This document shows, in pieces, positions 17,610 to 26,522 of a DNA stretch of 64,000 nt. The notes beneath the pieces were generated by a model. The model ran no database searches. It worked only from the letters and a program-made list of their open reading frames with translations, and had not been told where the DNA came from. A program made the translations under genes and the position numbers. The stretch's first letter is position 1, and each line of letters begins with the position of its first letter. The stretch is from the NCBI GenBank assembly GCA_903642235.1, contig CAHJWL010000005.1, positions 248,001 through 312,000 of the forward strand. The letters are read 5' to 3'. Source of the stretch: Acidobacteriaceae bacterium (GTDB lineage Bacteria; Acidobacteriota; Terriglobia; Terriglobales; Acidobacteriaceae).

Positions 17610-18966
17610 CAGCTCGGAGGACGTAGGAAGGATCCGTACGCAGGGCAGAGCGGATGGAAGGTGCGCTGCCGGCGACCGCGACGAGAAGAGCAAGGGCGAG
17701 GATGACAGGAAGAAGGACGGGGTTGAGAGAAGCGCGACCAGCGTCGCCGGCGTTGAAGATACGCGCGCCGAGCCAGGCTGAGAGAAGGCTGCCGAGCAGG
17801 TAGCCTCCGGTGCCGGCAAAGAGGGCCAGGGTGGCGGTTTCAACATAGAAGAGCAAGGCGATAGCGGAGCGGCTGGCGCCGAGTGAGCGCATAAGGCCGA
17901 TCTCGCGGCGGCGCTCCAGGATGGCGGTGGCCATGGCAGCAGAGACAGCAAGGCCGGCGGCGAGCAGGGCGGCAGCCGCAACGAGCCATAGCAGGCCGGA
18001 GATGCGGCTGAGGATGTTGCCTTCGCTCTGCTCGACTTGGCGGAGCTGCGCGGCGTTGGCTCCTGGAAGAGCTTCGCGGATCTGGTAGGCTATAGAATTT
18101 GCGTAGGGACGGCAGTACCAGAGGTCTTTCTGTTTGGGAGAGAGGGTGTCGGGGTCTCTGCGGGCAAAGGCGTCTTCGGGGCGGGTTCGGGCGGAGACCT
18201 CGACACGGGAGACGGCATTCGGGAGGGCAACGAGCGACTGGGCGGTCTCAAGAGGAAGAAGTACTTGCCTGTCGGTGAGGTCGCCGGCGCTGACGATTCC
18301 GGTGATCTTATAGAGGGAATCGGAGTGGGCTGATTGAGAGGCCGGGACCGGCTCGAGCGTGAGGGACTCTCCGAGTGAGAGATGGCGGTCAGCGGCGAGG
18401 AGTGTGCCGATGACGATCTCATCCTGAGTTCGCGGCCAGTGTCCCTGCAGCCTCCAGGAGGGATGGAGGGCGGCAGCCCCAGTCTTCAACCCGCTAAGAT
18501 CATGGTTGAACCACAGGCCGCGTGCCTGGATGGCAACGGGGGAAGCGGAACGGTTGTTTGCTGCCGCAGGTGAAGGTCCCTCCTTCGGAGCGACAGGTCC
18601 GGCAGCCGCGGGAGTAGATGCCGGGGTGAGGCCCACAGTGAGAGTGAGCTCTGGGCTGATGCCGGTGATGTTGTTGGCCCAGAAGATGCCCCGCAGTTTC
18701 TGGAGATCGGACTCACGGAGGTAGGCATTGCCGGTAGCGGGCTTAAGGTCGATGCCGCCGATCTTGACGGCAAGGGCGTCGGCCTGTGGAGTGACGATGA
18801 TGTTGGCGCCGTACACGGCGAGCTCGCGATGAATACGGTCGCCGATCGTGGTGGCGAGCGCGAGCATCGCCGTTACGGCAGTTGTCCCAAGCAGAATGGC
18901 TGCGCCGGCGAGGAGTTTGCGGCGGCGCTGGCGGCGAAAGGACTCGAGCAGGAGGCGAAAAAACAT
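17602..18966 (-). CDS. FtsX/MacB-type ABC transporter permease, first of the FTR1 operon
   Basis: 454 residues. It has an N-terminal TM after a basic start (ESFRRQRRRKLLAGAAILLGTT), a large periplasmic domain with YGANIIVTP, and three C-terminal TMs bearing the FtsX-fold signature ERRREIGLMRSLGASRSAI. It ends SALRTDPSYVLRADA, a typical ending for these permeases. It corresponds in position and layout to the first permease of the p19/fetMP iron operons. It lies 130 bases downstream of the FTR1 fusion gene, and that gap holds no convincing gene. Its stop codon overlaps the start of the small ORF. Confidence 0.88.
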   Translation of the reverse strand: MFFRLLLESFRRQRRRKLLAGAAILLGTTAVTAMLALATTIGDRIHRELAVYGANIIVTPQADALAVKIGGIDLKPATGNAYLRESDLQKLRGIFWANNITGISPELTLTVGLTPASTPAAAGPVAPKEGPSPAAANNRSASPVAIQARGLWFNHDLSGLKTGAAALHPSWRLQGHWPRTQDEIVIGTLLAADRHLSLGESLTLEPVPASQSAHSDSLYKITGIVSAGDLTDRQVLLPLETAQSLVALPNAVSRVEVSARTRPEDAFARRDPDTLSPKQKDLWYCRPYANSIAYQIREALPGANAAQLRQVEQSEGNILSRISGLLWLVAAAALLAAGLAVSAAMATAILERRREIGLMRSLGASRSAIALLFYVETATLALFAGTGGYLLGSLLSAWLGARIFNAGDAGRASLNPVLLPVILALALLVAVAGSAPSIRSALRTDPSYVLRADA

Positions 18967-19096
18967 CTAGCTTGCTTCCCCTCGGCATGATCGATAGGGT
19001 TTGACTTGCCGGCCGACAAATCCACACCTGACGATGGAACTCTCACCCATCGGGAACCCGGCTTTTCGCATGCCGTATGAATGCCGCAGATTCATC

Positions 19097-20368
19097 TCAG
19101 CGCTCGAAGACGGGAACGAGCGCCTGCAGATCGGCGGCGGCAATTGTAATCTGGCTACCGGCGTGGGTAGAGCGAAGCGGGATGGGATTGCAGCCACCCT
19201 CCTGACCCATGGACTGAGGAACAAGAGGGGAGGCACACATCTTGCAGGTAATGCCTTGCGAGCCGATGTAGAAGCCCACCGGGCCGCAGATCCGGCAGGC
19301 ATCGGCGACAGAGACGATGTTGCCGTCAGGCTTTTTATAAAGCAGAAAGCGTATCTGCGCGGGCTTGCCCTGGACGTCGTTGACGAAGACGCCGAAGCGG
19401 TGGAGCTGGTCGTCGTTGATCTCTCCGGCGTCGAGGGTGACCTGACTGCCGACGAGAGTAACGGAGGTTGTAGGAGAGAGTGCGGTGGAGCTTTTGGCGT
19501 AGATGAACTCGGCGGTAGAAAGAAAGATGAAGAGGAAAGAGACGCCAACAACGGAGCTCATCCAGAGGCGCTCGCGACGGTGGCCCCATTCAGCTTTGCG
19601 CCGCTCGGCCGAGCTGGCAGTAGCGGCGATGACCGGGGCCTTGCGGCTGCGGCTTTCAAGCAGGACCATGAGGCCGATAAGAGCAAGCATCGTGACGAAG
19701 AAGAAGAGATCGTTGCGGACGATAGGGCCGATAAGGCGCATCTCGGCAGTGGAGGAGGGAAGGACGCCGTTCTCGGAGAGCTCGTGCAGGCCGGAGATCA
19801 CGAGCTGGAAGGTGACGAAGTAGAGGATCACGGTCGTGACGCGGAAGAATCGCTGAAGATTGATGCGAACGCTGCCGCGAATGAACATGACACCGAAGAC
19901 AACGCTTAAAGCTAGGCCTAAAACGGTTCCGGTGAAACTGAGGATCTCGGTAGAGTTGAGCGTTACAGCGGAGAGGATGAGGACGGTCTCGACACCTTCA
20001 CGAAGGACAAGCAGAAAGACAAAGAAGAAGAGCCCGACTCTGGCACTGGGGGCGCTGGCGTAGCGAGCGATCTTGGCTTCGATCTCGCCCTTCATGGAGC
20101 GAGCGGTCTTGTGCATGAACCAGATCATGCTGACTACAAAGACTGCCGCGGTCAGCATGACCCAGCCTTCGATGATGTCAGAGTTGAGGTTGAGACGGGC
20201 GACGAGAACGGCGGCAAGGACACTGGCGACGAGGGCAGAGCCGAGAGCCCAGAACACAGTTCGTTTCAGCTCGTGCCGGCCGATCTTTGACAGATAGGCA
20301 AAGATGATGCCGACGATGAGCGAGGCTTCGACCCCCTCGCGGAGGGTGATAATGAGTGCCTGAAACAT
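19097..20368 (-). CDS. FTR1-family iron permease fused to a DUF2318 Fe-S-like domain (FetM-like)
   Basis: 423 residues from ATG 20368, preceded by AGGTGG; a frame to 20479 gives a non-family N-terminus. Both REGxE iron-path motifs of FTR1 permeases are present: REGVE at 10-14 and 123-127. Seven or so TM helices run to about residue 290. The periplasmic C-terminal part matches DUF2318, with paired cysteines Cys358-Cys361 and Cys375-Cys378 (CRICG, CKMC) and GFYIGSQGITCKMC. The same fusion is the FetM type of E. coli, which imports iron together with the periplasmic protein FetP/P19. No P19 gene, ABC ATPase or adjacent thioredoxin is found here. It leads an operon with the two permeases downstream. 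Confidence 0.92.
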   Translation of the reverse strand: MFQALIITLREGVEASLIVGIIFAYLSKIGRHELKRTVFWALGSALVASVLAAVLVARLNLNSDIIEGWVMLTAAVFVVSMIWFMHKTARSMKGEIEAKIARYASAPSARVGLFFFVFLLVLREGVETVLILSAVTLNSTEILSFTGTVLGLALSVVFGVMFIRGSVRINLQRFFRVTTVILYFVTFQLVISGLHELSENGVLPSSTAEMRLIGPIVRNDLFFFVTMLALIGLMVLLESRSRKAPVIAATASSAERRKAEWGHRRERLWMSSVVGVSFLFIFLSTAEFIYAKSSTALSPTTSVTLVGSQVTLDAGEINDDQLHRFGVFVNDVQGKPAQIRFLLYKKPDGNIVSVADACRICGPVGFYIGSQGITCKMCASPLVPQSMGQEGGCNPIPLRSTHAGSQITIAAADLQALVPVFER

Positions 20369-20550
20369 ACTGCGTCCACCTGCCTTAGGGGGCGATTCGC
20401 TCAAGGGACGCAGGGTGCGACGGTCTCGAGCAGAGCTGCCTCTAAGGGCAAGTCTAATGCGGACCAATCTGGTCGTCAATGCAGAACAGAGACGCCGATG
20501 TCAGACGACGGCTGTCCTGGAAGGGGAATATAAAGTGGAGGGGGGATGTA

Positions 20551-20627
20551 TGGTGCGCCCGGAAGGAGTCGAACCTCCGACCTACTGGTTCGTAGCCAGT
20601 TGCTCTATCCAACTGAGCTACGGGCGC
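20551..20627 (-). tRNA. tRNA-Arg(ACG)
   Basis: 77 bases including an encoded CCA. The acceptor arms GCGCCCG and CGGGCGC (20621-20627 and 20555-20561) are complementary, the discriminator is A, and the T-loop is GTTCGA. The anticodon arm ACTGG/CCAGT encloses the loop CTACGAA with anticodon ACG. The A34 would be edited to inosine. It points leftwards, toward the FTR1 operon. Confidence 0.96.
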
Positions 20628-20841
20628 ACATTGCAAGGCTGCAACTCTGCCAGAATACCGGAGATGCGGGAGGAGGGCAACCTGCGAGACAGGCGGAGCG
20701 AACCACCGGGTGTGCTTCAGCTTTGTCGCACTCCGGGGTCGGACGAGATGCATGTGCTTCTTTGAGCCAGCCTCCTGACAGAGAAAAGAGTGAGCGAAGG
20801 GCGGGAGATCGAGGCATAGTCGTAGTCAGGAGCAAGAAGAG

Positions 20842-21873
20842 ATGACCGCAAAGAAGATTCCGTCCCTGGATGGACTACGAGCCCTGTCCATTCTGCTCGT
20901 CGTGCTCAGCCACTGTCTGCACGGAGTGTCGGCGCAACATGGACCGCGCCGGGTGCTCTATGCCGTGGCCTACAACGGCTCAATTGGAGTTTCAATCTTC
21001 TTTGTGATTAGCGGATTCCTGATCACAACACTGCTTCTGCGCGAGAAGAACTCGACCGGACGGATCAGCCTTTCCGGCTTCTACCTGCGGCGAGTCTTTC
21101 GTATCCTGCCGGCCTTCTTCGTCTTCATGGCGTCGCTCGTCCTGGCAAACCGCCTGCACCTGCTGCCAGCGATCCCGGCCTCACAGTTTCTGCACGCGCT
21201 CACATTTACGGCGGACTACCAACGCTACCCGAATGATCTGATCGGGCATATCTGGAGCCTGAGCGTCGAATAACAGTTTTATCTTGCGTGGCCCTTGCTG
21301 GTTCTTTTTTGCAGCAAGCGGGCGCTTATTTGGATCGCCTCGATCATTATTCTGGTCGAACCTTTCATCCGTGTCGCGACCTATTTCCTGCTGCCTGCCT
21401 TTCGCACCAGGATCAGCATCATGGGCCACACACGCGCTGACCTTCTGATGTTCGGCTGCCTTGCGGCATTGCTGTACGACTCCCCGCGATTCCAGAATGC
21501 GCTGTCGGTGCTGTACGGGCTTCAGGTCCCTGTTTTCAGCGCTGTTTTCCTGTTCGTTGTGTCTCCGATCCTCAGCAACTACGCGGGCGGGAACTACACC
21601 TTTGTGATCGGCTATACCCTGCAGGGTCTGGCCGTCGTTACGCGTATGCTTTATTCCATCCAGCGAGCTGATGGCGTGTTCGGCAGGCTTCTAAACAGGC
21701 CGATTCTTGTACATATCGGGCTCATCTCCTACAGCCTTTATCTCTGGCAGCAGCCGTTCCTCCCGAGGAGATATGAACTCAAGGTGAGCTTCCTGCTCTT
21801 CGCGATCGCTCTGGCGGAGGGCTCTTACTAGCTCATCGAACGGCCGGCCATCGGCTTCCGCCGTCGCCTTTGA
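20842..21873 (+). pseudogene. Acyltransferase-3 family membrane O-acyltransferase, two nonsense codons
   Basis: One continuous frame of 344 codons reads as a normal acyltransferase-3 protein (transfers acetyl or other acyl groups to surface sugars) from SLDGLRALSILLVVLSH with its conserved His to the end LIERPAIGFRRRL. It is broken by TAA at 21271-21273 (codon 144), exactly in the family block SVE-stop-QFYLAWP where Glu is expected, and by TAG at 21829-21831 (codon 330) in EGSY-stop-LIERP where Tyr is expected. There are no frameshifts, so the decay is recent. It sits between two near-identical tRNA-Arg genes. Stop-codon read-through is a less likely alternative. Confidence 0.88.
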
Positions 21874-22025
21874 GACCGCCTCAGCCTCGAAGCCGGTTGG
21901 TATGACGACGTAGATCAAGTCGATGGCGAGGGCGTATCGAGCCCTTTGCCGCTCGCTCCGTTGTCGATGCAGTGGAGATCAAGCGATCTTTGAATGTGAG
22001 AGAGCCGCGCGGAAGGGAAGGGAGT

Positions 22026-22102
22026 TGGTGCGCCCGGAAGGATTCGAACCTCCGACCCTTTGGTTCGAAGCCAAATGCTCTATCCAGCTGAGCTACGGGC
22101 GC
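22026..22102 (-). tRNA. tRNA-Arg(TCG)
   Basis: 77 bases with encoded CCA. The acceptor arms GCGCCCG/CGGGCGC (22096-22102 and 22030-22036) match those of the other tRNA-Arg. The anticodon arm TTTGG/CCAAA encloses the loop CTTCGAA with anticodon TCG, reading CGA and related codons. It differs from the tRNA at 20551-20627 mainly in the anticodon arm, so the two are paralogous copies about 1.4 kb apart, both leftward. Confidence 0.96.
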
Positions 22103-22334
22103 GTTGGGGTGGTGCGTTATGACGAGTGTACTGCAGAGGCCCTGGCTGCCGAAGGTTTTTCCAACGTGTTCTAAACCAAGACTTAGGTACAGACTCTGCA
22201 CAGGCACGGACATAGGAACGGGACCATGAGTGGACCTCTCGACTGCCCCGGTCTGCCTGTGCCGATCAGAAAAAGTGCGTTTTTATCAGAAACACTGAAC
22301 ATTCTCCGCAGGGTGCGGGTGCATCACAGGAGTC

Positions 22335-23846
22335 ATGTTTCGGTACGAGTTCTTTCGCAAGCCCATCCGGGCTCACTACCTGCTTTCTTTCCTTGGCGCA
22401 GCTGCATTGGTAATGTTCGCGCTCCATTGGGTGCATCTCTCCGCAGATCCATCATGGAAGATGGGCCTCCTTACAGGAAGAGACTGGGCAGGGGATTTCT
22501 TTACGGATGAGGGTTGGGAGGCCAAGTCTGCTATCCGGACCATCCTCGTGGGGGGTTGGCATGCTCCGGGAGAGCTGAACCTGGCGGTGATGTCGCCTCT
22601 ATGGCCGGCGATCCTGTACGTGCCCTTCCGTCTCTTCGGGGTAACCATTGAGGTAGCACGAAGTGTTGCGATGCTCTTCTATGCCGGGAGTGCCTTGGCT
22701 GCATTCGCGCTAGTGCGAAGGATTGGCGATCTACGAGATGCTGTACTCGTTTTCGCTCTGCTGTCAGTCAACGTGCTTGGGTTTACGTTTGGACGGGCCG
22801 CCCTGGTGGAGCCGGTTTTCCTGTTCTTTGTGCTTGCGGGCTTGCTGATGGCGCTCTATGCGGCAGATTCAGATCGCCTGACGATGGCGCTGCTGGCCGG
22901 TTTCGTTCTGTCGCTGGCTCTGGTTGCTAAGCTTTCGGCGATCTTTGCGCTCGTTCCTTTCGCAACTCTCTTCTGGTTACGAGCGAAGAAGGAACGACGC
23001 GTGACACTTCTGCTCGCGGCTCTGGCCAACGTTGCGCTGATGCCTCTCCTGCAACACTTCTTCTTACTAGCTCGCTACCCGCTAGAGCAGCAGGGCTACC
23101 TCCAAATCAATGTGACGGATCGCAAAGTAGTTAACCTTCATCAGTTCGCGATCATGGTGGCTAAAGTTCTTTTCGGTATGCGGGCTGTCGGCCCATTTCT
23201 GCTGTTGTGCCTCCTGCTTGGAACACTGCTGGCGATCACATGGCGCAATTGGAGCAAACATGACGTGCTGCTCCAGATAGGTTGGGTATGGCTGTCAGCC
23301 AACCTTGCCATCTTCACGACGATTCGCTATTTTCCACCTCGTTATTGCCTTAGTTTGTTGTTTCCCATCACGATCCTTGCGGTGCGTTACGCAAACGCGA
23401 TAGGAAAGCGCCATCGCTACGCGGCGGCGGGCTTGTACCTGTTGCTAGGTTGTTCTCTGGTGGTGGATGCCGTTCAGGATGTGCGGTATCTGTTCCACCC
23501 TCACTACACGATGATGAACATGGCCCGCGAGGTGGCGGAAAGAGTGCCGATGGCCAGTAGAGGGATGGAGTGCCCGGTGATGAGCTTCATGGGCGACACG
23601 CTGTCGCTCTATACGCAGCTTCCTGCGGCAAATTCACTGTGGGGAACCCAGCCCAGATGGAAGCGTATTGAGCGGTGTAATCCGCAGATTTTTCTGACTC
23701 GCGGCGACGTAGATGGAGATATTGAGGAACAATTCCGGAAAGCTGGCCGGATGCTTGTCTTCGAGCGCGACTTCAAGGCACTCGCTGGACTGGCTGGCGA
23801 CAAGCCGGAGAGGCTGTATCGGGTGAAGGAGATATCGCCTCATTAG
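22335..23846 (+). CDS. GT39/ArnT-like membrane glycosyltransferase
   Basis: 503 residues with about ten to eleven TM helices. After TM1 the first periplasmic loop carries the acidic pair Asp58-Glu59 (FFTDEGWEAKSA), which corresponds to the catalytic Asp-Glu of PMT/ArnT-type enzymes. RAALVEPVFLFF in a later helix matches the family's Arg-Pro-Glu motif region. Such enzymes move a sugar from a polyprenyl-phosphate donor to lipid or protein on the periplasmic side. The acceptor is not predictable. The soluble C-terminal end (about 400-503) is short. No operon partner is on the same strand; a tRNA-Arg gene lies 232 bases upstream. Confidence 0.82.
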   Translation: MFRYEFFRKPIRAHYLLSFLGAAALVMFALHWVHLSADPSWKMGLLTGRDWAGDFFTDEGWEAKSAIRTILVGGWHAPGELNLAVMSPLWPAILYVPFRLFGVTIEVARSVAMLFYAGSALAAFALVRRIGDLRDAVLVFALLSVNVLGFTFGRAALVEPVFLFFVLAGLLMALYAADSDRLTMALLAGFVLSLALVAKLSAIFALVPFATLFWLRAKKERRVTLLLAALANVALMPLLQHFFLLARYPLEQQGYLQINVTDRKVVNLHQFAIMVAKVLFGMRAVGPFLLLCLLLGTLLAITWRNWSKHDVLLQIGWVWLSANLAIFTTIRYFPPRYCLSLLFPITILAVRYANAIGKRHRYAAAGLYLLLGCSLVVDAVQDVRYLFHPHYTMMNMAREVAERVPMASRGMECPVMSFMGDTLSLYTQLPAANSLWGTQPRWKRIERCNPQIFLTRGDVDGDIEEQFRKAGRMLVFERDFKALAGLAGDKPERLYRVKEISPH

Positions 23847-23860
23847 GTAAACTGCAGGCC

Positions 23861-24112
23861 CTATGCGGGTTGGGCCGGCGACGTGGAGGTGAGAGCGACC
23901 TTCTCGACAATATCCAGGCCGGAGCGGCGGAGAAGCTGGTGAATGACAGACTCGGTGAGGCGGCTGGCATCATACTCAATCCGAACGGTCTTTTCGCGTT
24001 CGTTCAGTTCGAGATGGCGAATGCCGTAGACCTCCCGAACGCGGGCCATGGCGAGAACCGAATTCTCGGAGGGCGGAACTCCATAGCGGTAGAGAACGTC
24101 AAGCTGAGTCAT
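23861..24112 (-). CDS. HMA-fold-like small protein lacking the metal-binding CxxC
   Basis: 83 residues. The pattern of strands and helices (LDVLYRYG, a helix MARVREVYGI, then HLELNEREKTVRIEYDASRL, a helix HQLLRRSGLDIV) follows the beta-alpha-beta-beta-alpha-beta order of heavy-metal-associated domains. EYDASRLTESVIHQLLRRSGLDI is very close to the second half of such domains. The usual metal site GMxCxxC is replaced by YRYGVPPSENS, so it cannot bind copper in the normal way. The gene converges on the glycosyltransferase gene (14 bases apart) and lies downstream of the TlpA gene on the same strand. Function unknown. Confidence 0.65.
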   Translation of the reverse strand: MTQLDVLYRYGVPPSENSVLAMARVREVYGIRHLELNEREKTVRIEYDASRLTESVIHQLLRRSGLDIVEKVALTSTSPAQPA

Positions 24113-24183
24113 GAGCGAAGTTTAGCAGGCGATGAGCATAGAGCCTGCGCGTAAATCCTCATGCTGACGATGCAGCAGTCTGC

Positions 24184-24708
24184 CTATTGGAGATGAGCGA
24201 GATAGTTAGTGATCTCGGGGCTGGTCCAGTTCTGGGCGTTGACGAACTTGCGGCGGAGCACGCCATTTTTGTCGATGATGTAGGTCTCAGGAATCTGCGC
24301 GGTGCCGTAGAGTTCGTTGATGCGGCCGTCGGCGTCGCGAACGGTGGTGATCTCAACGTGATGGTCGGTCAGGAAGCGGCGATACACTTCGTCGGACTGA
24401 TCCATGGCGACACCGATGATGGCAAGACTGGGCATCTGCTTGTGGAGATCGAGCAGGCTGGGAAGCTCCTGGACACAGGGGGCGCACCAGGTGGCCCAGA
24501 GATTGAGAACAACGGTCCTGCCGCGCAGTTTTGCAAGATCCACCGTTTCTTTCCCGTCCGAGATGGTGAATTGCGGTGCGGGCCTCGTCAGGGCTTGCGG
24601 ATGGTCGCCGCGGTCGCAACCAACGGCACAGATGGTGAGCGCTACAGGAAGCGCGAGAGCGTAGCGGCGGAAAAAATGGGTAGCTGTCACACGATCTCCT
24701 GCAGTCAT
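24184..24708 (-). CDS. TlpA-like thiol-disulfide oxidoreductase, probable lipoprotein
   Basis: 174 residues from ATG 24708. The N-terminus ends in a lipobox-like stretch (ALTICAVGC), so the protein is probably anchored in the membrane facing the periplasm. The thioredoxin-fold domain carries the redox motif WATWCAPC and the cis-Pro loop QIPETYIIDKNG. TlpA/ResA proteins reduce disulfides, for example during cytochrome c maturation or for copper-site assembly. A frame up to 24825 adds a His-rich N-terminus before the signal and is unlikely. It is separated from the HMA-like gene downstream by 71 bases. Confidence 0.88.
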   Translation of the reverse strand: MTAGDRVTATHFFRRYALALPVALTICAVGCDRGDHPQALTRPAPQFTISDGKETVDLAKLRGRTVVLNLWATWCAPCVQELPSLLDLHKQMPSLAIIGVAMDQSDEVYRRFLTDHHVEITTVRDADGRINELYGTAQIPETYIIDKNGVLRRKFVNAQNWTSPEITNYLAHLQ

Positions 24709-24863
24709 TCTACGAAGATCCTGTCCCTCGGGAGAAGATAGGTCCCTTTTCGCATGCGGCTTCGCTGTTTTGCGGAAGAGATGTAGATGGTGTGAGAACA
24801 GGTGCGGGTCAGCTTGCATGATCAAGCGTCTAGACTGCTACGGAGCGATGGTGCGGAGGGGCG

Positions 24864-26057
24864 ATGGTGCAGAGGAACGAGCCGGTACTTGGGCTGATGG
24901 ACGAACGGGAGCGGCCAAGTGTGCAGGCGGCGCTGGTGGCGAAGCGCAGTGAGAGGCCGACGGCGGAGTTTGAGGTGACGGTGATCGTGCCGGCGCGGGA
25001 CGAGGAGCGAAACCTGCCGGGGTGTCTCGGATCGCTGCTCCGGCAGACGGAGCCAGGGTTCGCACTGGGCAAGCAATGGGAGATCGTGGTGGTCGATGAT
25101 GGGTCGAGCGATCGCACGCGGGTGCTGGCAGAGGATCTGTTTGCGGCGGAGGTGGAGCGTGAACCGGAGAGTGCAACGGGGCTGGTGGTGATAGAAGCAC
25201 CGGCGTGGGAGGCAGGCGAGGGCGCTTCCGGAACCCGGTCTGGGCAGGGCATGACGGGGAAGAGCGCGGCCTGCTGGGCGGGATCGCAGGTGGCGCGGGG
25301 AGCCTGGTTGCTCTTTACGGATGCAGACACCGTGCATGAAGCAGGGTCGCTCTCGCGGTCGCTGCGCGAGGCGGAGCGGCACGGTGTGGCGCTGCTCTCG
25401 TACTCTCCGCGGCAGGTGGTGAACGGAGTGTGGCAGCGGACGGTGATGCCGCTGATCTTTTCGGAGCTGGCGAGTGTCTATCCGCCTGCGAAGGTGAACG
25501 ACGCGGGCAGTTCTCTGGCGGCGGCGAACGGGCAGTTTCTCCTCGTCGAGCGGGAGGCGTACTTTGACGTCGGCGGACATCGTGCGACAGGAAGGAGCAT
25601 AGTCGAGGATGTGGCGCTGGCGCGAACAGTGAAACGTGCAGGCAAGGCTCTGCGGCTGCGGGCTGCGCCCGAGGCTCTGTCCGCACATATGTATGCGACC
25701 GTCGGGGAGATGGTAGCGGGATGGACCAAGAATCTGGCTTCGCTGATGCCGTCGCCGGTGGGTCTGGCGCTGTGGCGGGTACTGGACCTCGTGCTGTTAC
25801 TGGGCTTGCCAGTGCTTGCGCTGGCCTGGCCCGGCCTGGTCTGGTGGCAGCAGGCCGCCTTGTGGCTGGTGTGGGTGCGCACACTGCTGCGCTTCTACAC
25901 GCGGGTGGCGCGGGCGCAGGCCGGAGCGCTCGACACGGCGATCTCCCCTCTGGGACTACCGCTCTTCGTGTTTCTGCTGCTGCGGAGTACGGTGCACTCC
26001 AGAGTTCGTCATGAGGTCTGGTGGAAGGGAAGACACTACGATCCGCGCGAGACGTGA
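24864..26057 (+). CDS. Family-2 glycosyltransferase with C-terminal membrane helices
   Basis: 397 residues. The start at 24864 is preceded by CGGAGGGGCG, a good ribosome site. The GT-A fold is visible from EVTVIVPARDEERNLPGCLGSLL with VVDDGSSDRT, followed by the metal-binding FTDADT and, later, EDVALARTVKRAG with the catalytic acid region. The end carries two to three TM helices. The layout resembles HpnB-like or carotenoid glycosyltransferases, which modify membrane lipids, but the exact acceptor is not known. Two PTPS genes follow closely on the same strand. Confidence 0.83.
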   Translation: MVQRNEPVLGLMDERERPSVQAALVAKRSERPTAEFEVTVIVPARDEERNLPGCLGSLLRQTEPGFALGKQWEIVVVDDGSSDRTRVLAEDLFAAEVEREPESATGLVVIEAPAWEAGEGASGTRSGQGMTGKSAACWAGSQVARGAWLLFTDADTVHEAGSLSRSLREAERHGVALLSYSPRQVVNGVWQRTVMPLIFSELASVYPPAKVNDAGSSLAAANGQFLLVEREAYFDVGGHRATGRSIVEDVALARTVKRAGKALRLRAAPEALSAHMYATVGEMVAGWTKNLASLMPSPVGLALWRVLDLVLLLGLPVLALAWPGLVWWQQAALWLVWVRTLLRFYTRVARAQAGALDTAISPLGLPLFVFLLLRSTVHSRVRHEVWWKGRHYDPRET

Positions 26058-26108
26058 GGGTTGCGGGCAGAGGCGAAGAGCACTCGATCATTTAAGCTGA
26101 AAGACACG

Positions 26109-26522
26109 ATGATTCTGTTGACGCGCAGGGCTGAATTTTCCGCAGCGCACTTCTACTGGGTGGAGGCGTGGACGGCGGACGAGAACCAGCGGGTGTTCGG
26201 CAAGTGCTCCAACCGGAATGGGCATGGGCACAACTACGTGTTGGAGGTAACCGTTTGCGGTGAACCGGATGCCGTGACTGGATTTGTCGTCGATCTGAAG
26301 GAGATGAAGGACGTGCTCGAGCGCGAGGTGGTGAGTGTCTACGACCACCGCCATCTGAATCTGGAGGTGCCGGAGTTCGCCGGGCGCCAGCCGACCGTGG
26401 AAAACATTGCTATCTCGGTTTGGGAGCGGCTTGAGGGAAAGATACCGCAGGCGCGTCTCTATCGCGTGCGCGTGTATGAGCGCGAGGATCTGTTCGCAGA
26501 CTACTTCGGAGAGCAGGCATGA
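26109..26522 (+). CDS. 6-pyruvoyl-tetrahydropterin synthase family enzyme, copy 1
   Basis: 137 residues from ATG 26109. The zinc site is His in FSAAHFY plus the two His of GHGHNY. The catalytic Cys lies in FGKCSNRNGHGH, with five residues between Cys and the His-Gly-His, as in animal PTPS; QueD uses a shorter spacing. YDHRHLN supplies the Asp-His pair, and a Glu in VRVYERE fits the substrate-anchoring residue. The reaction is conversion of dihydroneopterin triphosphate to a 6-pyruvoyl- or 6-carboxy-tetrahydropterin. The stop overlaps the ATG of copy 2 (ATGA), and folE follows, so it belongs to a pterin operon. Confidence 0.9.
   Translation: MILLTRRAEFSAAHFYWVEAWTADENQRVFGKCSNRNGHGHNYVLEVTVCGEPDAVTGFVVDLKEMKDVLEREVVSVYDHRHLNLEVPEFAGRQPTVENIAISVWERLEGKIPQARLYRVRVYEREDLFADYFGEQA

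Noticed and set aside
19001..19909. A 302-codon frame antisense to the FTR1 gene
   Set aside because: Glu/Asp/Gly-rich shadow of the FTR1 coding strand with no domain.
20551..22102. Genomic island integrated at the tRNA-Arg genes
   Set aside because: No integrase or direct repeat beyond the tRNA similarity itself; both tRNAs are complete with their own CCA.
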